64,000 nucleotides of DNA from Sabellastarte sp. h YS-2021. Taxonomy: Eukaryota; Annelida; Polychaeta; Sabellida; Sabellidae. The position numbers were made by a program, and so were the translations under genes. The notes under the pieces were generated by a model. That model did not search any database. It worked only from the letters and a program-made list of their open reading frames with translations, and was not told where the DNA came from. Position 1 is the first letter of the stretch. Each line of letters opens with the position of its first letter. The DNA lies in assembly GCA_964017235.1 (NCBI GenBank), contig OZ024933.1, forward strand, positions 10,667,962 through 10,731,961. Reading direction: 5' to 3'. Below, piece by piece: positions 55,370 to 64,000 of the stretch.

Positions 55370-55735
55370 TCACTGATTTCACTTATCAACTAAAACTGAT
55401 GAACTTGGAATACATTTTTTTTTTTAAAAATAACAGTGCTGCCCAGACAGACATTTATAAATTTGGAGGAGTGGCCATTAAAATTTAATATTTAAATCAC
55501 AGCAATGCAACAATATATGAAAGTACAGGATTGTTATATATCAATATCACAACTTAAAAAAATATTGTGGTATAAATAATATTTATTCAACAAATACAAA
55601 ATTTAAGAAAATTTTGGAACATAAATGATGCCATAAATCAGAGACTCACCTGCAACCATCACAACATTGGTTACTGGCTGAATATAGCCTGAAATATAAA
55701 CATAATTTATTATTAGGAATTGCTACAAACCTTAT
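55370..55735 (-). repeat. Duplicated exon-intron segment, copy 2
   Basis: Partner of 54200-54645, offset about 1.1 kb. It includes the better-preserved exon at 55650-55688. Confidence 0.65.
55650..55688 (-). CDS. Minus-strand gene, small exon (copy 2)
   Basis: A 39-base exon between acceptor TTTATATTTCAG and a strong donor GCAG|GTGAGT. In phase 1 it reads Y-I-Q-P-V-T-N-V-V-M-V-A and ends in phase 1. Equal phase at both ends means it can be duplicated or skipped without breaking the frame, which fits the copy at 54550-54588. Further upstream exons would lie beyond 55.7 kb on the minus strand and were not recognised. Confidence 0.45.
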
Positions 55736-55739
55736 TTTT

Positions 55740-56259
55740 CTTCAAACCGATATTTTTTGATATTTTGACTTTTTATATAAAAAAAATTGTGGCTCTGAAT
55801 CAAGAATTTAGGTACTATATGGCAAAAAACAGTTGTCATGAAAATGGTTTATTATTCTTTAAGCACTGTAATTTTGTGGATCTCTGCATCAAACCGCTCA
55901 ACAGATCTAAAATTTTTAGGCTATGTTTATCCATATTGTGATCTTTAGACATTGGACTACATCCACTTAGAAATGTTCCCATGGTAGCCACTTTTCTTTG
56001 AAATGTGGGACCTTTTTCAGTTCAGAGGTCTCTACAAACCAAACCACTTAGCAGATATTTGTGAAATTTTCGGGAAATGTTCGTCTTTATAAGCTTGTGC
56101 TGATACGTATTTAGTCTACTAACAGCAAAAACTGTTGCCAAGGTAAGCCATTTATTCTTCAAAGTTTTCCAAAAGTTTCAATGTTGCAGTTTATTAGTAA
56201 ACAAGGATAAGTCCAATTATTTTTTAAATCTTATCAATGAAAATGCCTGGGACTCAAAG
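55740..56259. other. AT-rich spacer
   Basis: Nothing recognised apart from faint LINE-like sequence at its right end. Confidence 0.3.
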
Positions 56260-57410
56260 AAATTGTGGTCTGTCTTATATTCTTTATTACATTCTGTTCT
56301 TGTAACTGTACTCCCTTCTCTAATGTCTGGCCAACCGTTTTGTGACTATTTAAGGTTCTTTAAATCGGTTTCTGATGACAAAATGTATAAGGCAACTATG
56401 AAATCAACAACAAAATCTTGTTTGCTGGATCCGTTGCCCAGCTTTTTGGTTAAGGAGTGTTTAGACTACTGTGTCAGGCTTGTGCTTTTCAATTAATTGA
56501 TTATGTCAGCGCCAATGGACTTGGAGATGTCATACAGTCAGCTTATAAATTAGATGACGCGACCAAAACTGCAGTGCTGTCGATTAAGAATGATGCCAAT
56601 CATTCTCTGGCTAGAGGCAATGCCACCGCTCTTGTGCTGCTTGACCAATCAGCAGCATTTGGCAGGATTGACCATGGCACACTTCTAGATTGTCTAAGAA
56701 GCTTCTGTTTGCATACCTCTGGGCTCTGTTCCTGGTCCAATCTTGTGCCTCTTATATACTATTCTCCTCAGCAAAATCATCCCAGTATAAGTTTCCACTT
56801 CTGTATAGATGATACTCAGTTACATGTCTATATTTTACACAAGAAAATTGCTCATGCCTTTCACAGGTTAAAGTCTTCCTTGGATGACGTTAAAAAGTGG
56901 TTGTCTGGAAACAAGTTGAAGCTGAATGCAGATAAAACAGAATTATCCGATTTATCTTTTATTTATAATACAATGTGAAAAACTCAAGAAATCTTTCCCA
57001 GTCAATATTCCTGGTAATTTACCTTCTCCTGCCGAGGCAGTCAAGAACCTTGATGTATGGTTTGATATCTCCTTTTTGAGGCATGTCCAGAATACTTGTA
57101 AGTCCTGTTTTGTACAAATCCGTGATCTTAAGTGTCTCAGAGGCTGTCTGAAACTTCATGATGTGCTGGGAATCAACTTCACAACTCGAATTCCTTCTTT
57201 ATTAGTCTCTCTACTCTTAATCTTTGTAAGCTGCAATGTGTCTAAAACAGTCTTGCCAGAATCCTTACCAACACCACTAAGTACTATAACATCACCCTTT
57301 TTGGAAATACCCTCTATTAGTTGGCTATTGAACACTGTTCAATATTCAAGTCTGCCTTACTGGTGTACATCACACCATATGACTAAGTGCTGCAATCTGA
57401 TTGGTTGAGC
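56260..57410 (+). mobile_element. Decayed CR1/L2-type LINE (RT region)
   Basis: Landmarks in order: KSTTKSCLLDPLPSFLVKEC near 56400 (the segment before the RT), IQSAYKLDDATKTAVLSIKN (about 56530), motif A as LLDQSAAFGRIDHGTLLDCL (about 56638) with the first catalytic Asp present, motif C as CIDDTQLHVY (about 56803), GNKLKLNADKTEL (about 56910) and VKNLDVWFDISF (about 57040). The GVPQGS region has been lost or scrambled (PLIYYSPQ near 56750). Several frameshifts. It belongs to the same broad clade as the LINEs at 11.6, 22 and 31.5 kb. Confidence 0.8.
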
Positions 57411-57830
57411 AGTAATTTACATCACATCAAATGACTTAACCCTGTAATCTGATTGTCTAAAGTTACGTGAGAGATGACGTCATATGATGCCATTGTTTGA
57501 TTAGTTGATCAATGGCCAAATGCTGCAATCTGATTCATTGATGACATTTCATCAACCAGCATGCAGACATCTGATTGGTTATTGGTGCCATGTGCATCTT
57601 GGCTGGTTAAAGGGTTGGCAGTCATTTGATTGGTTGATGATGACACATGATTGGTTTATGATATGTATGGTTAAGGGGTTGATGCAGGCATCACATTGAT
57701 GATGTCATTGATTGGATAAGGGATTGATAAAGGCACCTGAATGATCTAATATTGGTTGGTTAATCGAGTGACAGAGGCTTTTGATTGCAGGTGATGCAAG
57801 TATCCAATAGATTGATCTAATGTGAATATT
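57370..57830. repeat. Degenerate GATTGGTT-rich array
   Basis: CTGATTGGTTGA-like words recur at least twelve times at irregular spacing (for example near 57400, 57440, 57532, 57570, 57630, 57650, 57712, 57750), with GATGACGTCAT and GATGATGTCATTG words between. It starts where the LINE at 56260-57410 ends, so it may be an expanded and diverged LINE tail of the ATTG type seen at 25034-25056. Confidence 0.6.
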
Positions 57831-59269
57831 GACTGGCCAAAACAGATGTGTCAACATCATAACAATTTCTGGTGTTATTTTTTCCTGAACGTTGTTGATA
57901 CGTCTTTTCAAATTAATACTTCTGGAAAAGGACTGCCACAGAATGGACACTGAGATATCATGTCAGATCAGTGTCTGTTTGGGAAATGAACTTACTTACA
58001 TAATTATCTACTATTTATATTTTCACTCCACTACCTCATCCTAACATTGATCCTAACATTCATTCTCACTCATATCAATGATCACCACTCATGTTCCTCC
58101 TCTTCCTCTGTGGAGAGAGGGGCCACTGCACTGACAAGTTAATGACAGGTCCATGCAGATTTAAGACAGTCTAAAAAGTTTTAAAATTGTCTGGTTCACA
58201 GACTAAAAATTGTTTTTAAGATAAATAAAACAAATGATGATGTTTATTTTGGGGGTGTTATTTCTATTGCAGCGAAAGATGACTTTTTTGTTGTTAGGAA
58301 TAAAAATCTTGAATATCTGAATTTAAAAGAACTTTTGGGCTTGAATTCACAAAATTTTGCAAATGAGGATAAGGAATGGATAGATTTTTTTTTCACAGAC
58401 ACTCCCGCAAAATACTGAAGGGAAAGAATGCACTTGCAGTCTGCCCTCTGCAATTTCAATCCCATCACTGTGCTGACCATCCAATCATACAAATAATTTT
58501 CATGATAGAAATCCACCTATGACTCAATGTTTTCAAACCAACTCAAATTGAATTCCAATCAAAAGCAACTGGAAAGTGGATCTCCAATGATCTGTCTCAC
58601 AAAAAGTCTGTGGGGAGATAATTTAACCACTAGTCTTAGTTCCGAGAAAATGACTGACAAAAAGTCAAAGCAACTTTTCCATTCTTTTAAATAAATGATG
58701 TAGCTCAACATTTTTGCTAGAAAAATTGGTTAAAAATGGAAATGATGCAGCTTAAAATATGTGATATGAGATTATGACATGTCACATGGTTAACATCATA
58801 GCGCTTTGGTTTGTGACATCAGAACAAAACTGCGATTTAAATTTAGTGATTTTATTTAAACATCCAAACTGATAAAAAAATCATTATAAATGCTTACTTA
58901 TGACATGCATTCAATTATTTTATTGAAACTGCACACGCAATTAAAACAAAAATGTTTAGTTACTTTTAAATTGTTCAATATTAAAGGAGAATGATAAAAC
59001 TTTTGTAAAATCTCTCGCATGCTATAATATCTGGCTTGATAGAAACATAAAATAAACAGTATTGACCATGTTGCATGGAGCAAGACAGTCAACCCCTCCT
59101 CGCCGTCCATCCCTCACATTTCTCATTCATATTCGTCCTCCCCACTCATATTCCTCATACTCAGTTCCTTCTCCTCCTCTTCTTGTTTCGATTTTTAACA
59201 GTTTCAATACATAAAAAATTTAAACAATTTGAAATCTCTTATTTGTGAATCTTTAATATTTCATCAATA
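57831..59269. other. Spacer, possibly decayed Polinton flank
   Basis: Two stretches rich in CTCCTCTTCCTC (58095-58115 and 59160-59185) and minus-strand frames of 70-90 codons without recognised family. They may be the outer, decayed part of the Polinton fossil that follows. Nothing firm. Confidence 0.25.
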
Positions 59270-60859
59270 TTTGTTCTACTAATTTTTCAATCTGGTCATC
59301 AATGTAATTCTCAATCCTGTTGACAGTCGTATCCATGCTGCATCCAACAAAGGTATCAAAATCCACAGGCCAGTGAGAAAGGTCTTTGCAGTTGAACATC
59401 ATTTTCTAGTCTCAAAATCAGGTTAAAGTGCCTTACCAGAACGAATGTGCCACCCCAAATCAGTGTTATATGGACCATTTCGAAATGTTCAAACTGAAAA
59501 GGGTTTATTGTGTATGTTCCATTGATGCCACTATTTTGACAAACAATTTAAAATTTAACCCAAATACAAATTTTCTTCTGCATGATTTTTCATGCCCGAA
59601 CTGACTGCACGATTTAAACTAACCTAGAGTGATGGGGTACTTTGCTGTTCCCATTTCTAAGGCTTTGCTTGAGCTTCCTGAATGAGTGAATTCACTTGAA
59701 CTTTTCTGGTCATCATCTTAACACTATCCATCTTGGTTTTGAAGCTGATATGATCTGTTGGTTGACTATGGCAAACTTATCCTTACTTCTGCATAGACAC
59801 AGCTTGATGGGTATGTGAGTATGTAGTGATCTTGAAGCATCAGTTTTCCCAACATATCAATCAAATGACTTTCACCGGCAAGCCTTTTTCATTTTGCATA
59901 TTCTTCTTTGTTGGTCCTTACCTAATCGATGCTGTAAGTTCACTTTGTTTACTCTCAGTCCCAAAACAGTTTTTATGTATGCTTTGTAAGGATAAGTGTT
60001 ATTGTAGATGCTGACTAAACAGTCTTTCAGTTTCATGTTTATGTGGCTAAACAAAGCATGCAACCAAACATTTACCAGGGCAACTTCTGCAGTCGCACCC
60101 AATGGTTCGGCACCAGCATTCACAATTTTAGCCTTGACTCAAATGAAGCTGTTTTTCAAATCTTTGTTCTCAGCTATGTACTCCATGAGTCAGTCTCATC
60201 AATTTTATATTCAATGGTATCATCACTGTAATTGATTGCTGTAATTAGTCAATACTCTACCCATCCCCTTCTTCAACACTGGTTTGAGTGAGTGGCACAG
60301 CAAGCCAGTCCAATTCATTTGTAACACTCTCACACAACAGTGGGTTAATCACAGACATGTTTAAGAGTATATATATTTTCACTTTTTCCTGGGACATCTT
60401 CCTCTCTTGACTGCTCTTGATGAAATGACACACTTCCTTTTAGTATCTCCCAAGTTATTTTGTGCCAGTTGCACACCTGTTTGAGAGCTTTATGTCCAAA
60501 GGATTTTTTTTGCAGTGCAATGGCATCTTTCTCTAACAGGGGAGCAGCCACTTCAACAAGTCCCCCAAACAGGCTTCCCAAACCATGACATCTTTAATAT
60601 CGCAAACCTTAAAATCCTGGTAATCCCGTGCCTACTTGACTTGTGTAATACTGTTCATATGCTTGGTGGGTAGAATCATCACAGTAGTAATCCTGGTGCT
60701 TCATTTTTGATGAAAGTGAATTGTCATGAATGACTTCCCACCAACAAATGGAATAAATCAACCTGTATCCCCCTTTATATTGACTTCAACAGCTCAAAAA
60801 ATCTTTTTCATCACTGGATAGTAGAAACTTGATTATAGGAGGGGTGACAATGGGACCTT

Positions 60860-62670
60860 TTTAGATCAGCACAGTTCTCCTCAGGGGTTGCATGCGGGGA
60901 GATCCCTTTTCTGCCTATCTATTCTTATTGGGGGTCTGAGATACTTTCAACATTCATTAAATTAGACCCGAACATCAAAGGCCTAAAATTTGGTGACCAA
61001 CGCATCAAAATGACACAGTTTACAGATGACACCACACTTATTTTGGATGGAACACAGTGCTCTCTAGAAGCTGCTCATAATACTTTAGAAATATTTGGAA
61101 ATTATTCAGTCTTGAAAATGCATATGGAGAAGACAAAAGTTATTTGATTAGGGAGAAAGCGATTCTCCAAAGAAAAATTACATATAGCATTTAATCTACA
61201 GTGGGGCAATATAGAATTTTCAATGTTAGGATTAAAATTTTCCACAAATATAGAGCAGACTCCATCTATTTATGATATCAAAACGATACAAAAATAAGAA
61301 AAGGATATGCAAAAATGGCAAAGTGGATATGTAACGCCATTTGGGAGAATCACACTCATTAAAAAAAATATTTTTGCTCAAACTAATACACCTCTAAGCC
61401 AGCACCAGACGGTACTTTGAAACAAATAAACAATCTTATGTTTGTATTTCTATGGAATCATAAACCTGACAAGGTCAAAAGGAAAACAATATGTGATGAT
61501 TATAGTCAGGGTGGTTTGAAAATGGTTAACATATTCCTGTTTAAAAAAGTCTAGCACAATTGTGAGGAGATTCTCCTGTGCTTTGTAGAAATTTTGAAAA
61601 CCAATTTTGGATAAATGTATTTGATCATTGGACAGACTTTAGCAAATTCAGAAATTTTACAGTCATGTTTATGGTACGGTAAGCAGATCTCAAAGTATAC
61701 ATTATACTACCCTGCTTGGCACAAAAAAGGCCTTAACTTGGTTGGTGATATAATAACTTCCGATGGAATTGTAGTGAGTCAAACAGAATTAAATAGCACA
61801 TATAATTTTAAATGTAACTCAATCGAATATTACAAAATAAAACTCTTGGTAAAGAAGTTGTTAAAAACTTAAAAGAATGGCAATGTATTTCAATACCCAA
61901 GGCCTACTAAGGTCTACTCTCATGCAAAGCTTGACCAAATCCAAAAAGGTAGTAAGGATTTTTACAAGGTATTTTTGAGTGAACAGTTTGAAGAACCTTC
62001 TTGTAAATGAATTTGGACCAGAAAATTAGGTTCAACTTTAAATGGCAAAATGTGGGAAAACATCTTTAGTGCCTGCCACAAATCTATACTAGAAAATCGT
62101 TTGATTTGGTTTCAGTATAAAATCCTTCATAATATATTAGATACTAAATACTATTTAAACAAGCCCAAAATTATTGATTCCAATCTTTGTAGTTTTTGTA
62201 ATCAACAACCAAAAAGTATTGAGCACCTCTTCATTCATTGTAAATTGGTTAAAGATTTTTAGAATGATTTAAAAAGATGGATTTTCAACAAATTAAATAT
62301 ACAAATAGAGTTAACAAACAAGAGACAAATTCTTGGCTATGAGGAATTCAACACCCACTTTTGGCCCCTAAATTTTGTACTAACAGCTATAAGGTATTAT
62401 GTGTATTGGTGGTCAAAAAAAAATTCAATTGAACTTTTATTTTCTCCAAGAAGACATAAGAGGTAAATATTCCAAACAAAACATTTGGCAAAAATTAACC
62501 TTTCAGAGCAAAAATTTAGTAAAATATGGTTGATATGAGAACAACTGTTTGATTCATTGTACAAGTAACAATTTATCATGAAAGTAAATTTAAAACCCTG
62601 GATATATATTCTTGTTTTATTTTTGTAAGGGCTTTGTATAATTGTTATTTGTATTTGCCCAAAAAGAAAT
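60860..62670 (+). mobile_element. L1/Tx1-type LINE fragment inside the Polinton fossil
   Basis: The second half of a reverse transcriptase is readable. GCMRGDPFSAYLFLLGVEIL (near 60890) is motif B, KMTQFTDDTTLILDGTQ (about 61006-61057) is motif C with Thr in place of Ala, and LKMHMEKTKVI follows. Further on comes a thumb-like region, and then MWENIFSACHKSILENRLIW and a CxxC...H...C zinc finger (CSFCNQQPKSIEHLFIHC, 62188-62241). This layout belongs to the L1/Tx1 clade and differs from all other LINEs in the window. It is 5'-truncated with many stops and several frameshifts. Confidence 0.8.
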
Positions 62671-62684
62671 AAAAAAATCTCAGG

Positions 62685-62760
62685 AGGGGCACCTTGGCGC
62701 AGCTCAATTAAATCACAATGGACATGCAAGTTGTATGTTCTAACTTCAGTGTCACCCTGA
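62685..62760 (+). repeat. tRNA-derived SINE head
   Basis: CACCTTGGCGCAGCTCAATT resembles a tRNA A box region, and TATGTTCTAACTTCAG about 40 bases later resembles a B box. It follows directly on the LINE end, so it may be an independent insertion or the start of a SINE that uses the LINE's machinery. Confidence 0.4.
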
Positions 62761-63737
62761 TACTCTGATTTACTATCTCCAACTACAATGGGCCTGTCTT
62801 GGCCAATCCTAACATGTCACTCAGTGTCTTGTAAAGATATTTGTTTGGTGGTTAAGTCATCTGATGAGTCATTTGTTGCGATTTTGAGTCTTGTTTTTGT
62901 GTGGTTTTGATAGTATTGAATTCAACAGTGACGTGTTAATCTTTTTATTTAAGGTTTCTATCAATTCCTTTATGTCAGCAAAAATGTCAGGAATGAGTAT
63001 GGCTGTATGCCCTAGTTGAACAAATTCATCTGAAGGGACATTACGTTAAATTATTGCATACTAAATTTCCATCAGTCCCACTTCCCGTTCACCAGCCAGT
63101 TCATAATATTAAGCCAGTGGTACAATAAACTCTCCAGGAGTATTACCCGTATGCTTTGTATTGCTTGGTAAATAAAGATAAAAGTATTTCATGGTCTGTC
63201 TCACTCATCACAGTAAAGGAAATAGAAGGATGCTTTCCCTTTTATGTACTCTCCCATTTGTACATTTTTTTTGATTCTGGTTCAGGTTTCCATTCCTCCT
63301 CTTGTAGGCGAATGTTAAACGTTGGGCCATCACTCAATAACCTCTATAAGTTTAGCCTCCTGTAACTTTGTAACTGTGTTTATCAAATCTATGATGTGTG
63401 CTCCACTAATGGGTGGATTATCTTTTGTTACAATTTCACCCCTGTCATTCCATTGTAAGGTTCCTTTTACTTTTGATACAGCTGCTGACCATTACTCCTC
63501 AGAGCAATTGGCAGACTGATGGTCAAGTCATCTTCTAAATCCACAGGTTCTACTGGGACCACAGAATCTGGAAAAGGATCCACAGGTTCAGGGTCTTGCT
63601 TTCGATTGTAAGTGAGCAGACAATTCATCAACTGATTGATTACAACAAAACAGTGAAAGAGTGGTTTGTCTGCACCACGAATGATATACTTTGGTTGTTT
63701 TGGGATGACCTTCAAACCTTAACAACTTAAATAGAGA

Positions 63738-63943
63738 AGTATCTCCGGATTCAGAAAACAATTGAAAACGTATCTTTTCAAATTAGCCTATCCTCCACCA
63801 TAGCCTATCTCCCCTATCAGTTGCTAGTGGGATACTTACCTCTTTTTGGAACTGGACTATCCCTTTTCAGACATCTGCGCCATAGAGGATGCTTACATCA
63901 ATTTCGGTGCTTTACAAGGGTTTCTTACGTACTTACTTACTTA
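63738..63943 (+). mobile_element. 3' end of the (TTAC)-tailed LINE, second copy
   Basis: Matches the end of the LINE at 17618-18660: TTCAGAAAACAATTGAAAAC, then TATCTTTTCAAATTAGCCTA, CGGAACTGGACTATCCCTTT-like sequence, GAGGATG(C/T)TTACATCAATTT and GGTGCT, then a TTAC tail at 63922-63943. There is a small insertion relative to the other copy (near 63790-63810). Extreme 5' truncation, as usual for LINEs. It cuts into the Polinton fossil. Confidence 0.85.
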
Positions 63944-64000
63944 GACTTTAAATCCTTAGACCTAAAATCCTTAACACATATTCGTTCTTGTTAATTTTTT
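63944..64000. other. Right edge, AT-rich
   Basis: TTAGACCTAAAATCCTTAAC-like sequence; similar CTTAAATTTAAGGATT words occur near 8130. Nothing else. Confidence 0.3.

Larger units (their letters stand above)
59270..63725 (-). mobile_element. Polinton/Maverick fossil, interrupted by later insertions
   Basis: Minus-strand sequence shows several parts that recur in Polintons of aquatic invertebrates: a stretch resembling the major capsid protein (about 59600-60310), a small virion-associated protein with a glycine-hydrophobic start (60345-60600), and further small virion-protein-like parts (about 62840-63715). The middle is occupied by a plus-strand LINE (60860-62670) and a SINE head, inserted later. 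No polymerase, integrase or terminal repeats are visible in the window. It is broken, with well over ten breaks, and old. The right edge is cut by another LINE piece at 63738. Confidence 0.6.

Noticed and set aside
59826-60235. Plus-strand frames as host genes
   Set aside because: They lie opposite the capsid-like part of the Polinton fossil and have no resemblance of their own.

Overview
The window looks like nuclear DNA from a repeat-rich, AT-rich, intron-rich metazoan, probably an aquatic invertebrate and possibly a mollusc. The reasons are the mixture of CR1/L2-type LINEs, DIRS-like tyrosine-recombinase retroelement fossils, a Polinton fossil, PIF/Harbinger transposons and tRNA-derived SINE heads, plus tiny exons separated by kilobases of AT-rich intron. 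There are no operons or prokaryotic signals. The species assignment is inference.

Host genes. The best host signal is a set of small plus-strand exons that look like pieces of related type I membrane proteins in tandem. Gene A contributes only its 3' end: a phase 0 cytoplasmic-tail exon (724-807) and a short terminal exon (1334-1375). Gene B contributes a phase 1-1 transmembrane exon (21616-21717), a small juxtamembrane exon ending at 34942, a tail exon (35134-35212) and a terminal exon (37231-37266). These join without a stop into a short tail whose end resembles that of gene A. Gene C may begin at 42631-42691 with a signal-peptide exon ending in phase 1. No ectodomain exons were recognised. 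A separate minus-strand gene of unknown function has a long 3' exon (53679-54112) and a duplicated 39-base exon (55650-55688 and 54550-54588).

Mobile DNA, left to right: a degenerate tandem array with YY1-like motifs (3050-4230); a 1.55 kb foldback element (4613-6160); a nearly perfect 407-base tandem duplication (6703-7516); LINE pieces (11555-12165, 17618-18660, 22150-25056, 31490-33060, 56260-57410, 60860-62670, 63738-63943); four minus-strand DIRS-like fossils (13340-15600, 17100-17530, 36090-36500, 44900-47400); a satellite of about 145 bases carrying nuclear-receptor-like DR1 sites (20037-20960); a PIF/Harbinger transposon with both ends and a TTA target duplication (27021-31020); a second broken Harbinger (about 51580-53400); and a Polinton fossil split by a later LINE (59270-63725).

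The Harbinger copies carry the usual pair of proteins, a DDE transposase and a Myb/MADF-like partner, in convergent orientation. The copies are broken in different parts. Most of the remaining sequence is AT-rich intron or intergenic DNA in which nothing was recognised. All calls come from reading the sequence by eye; no alignment or database search was possible.
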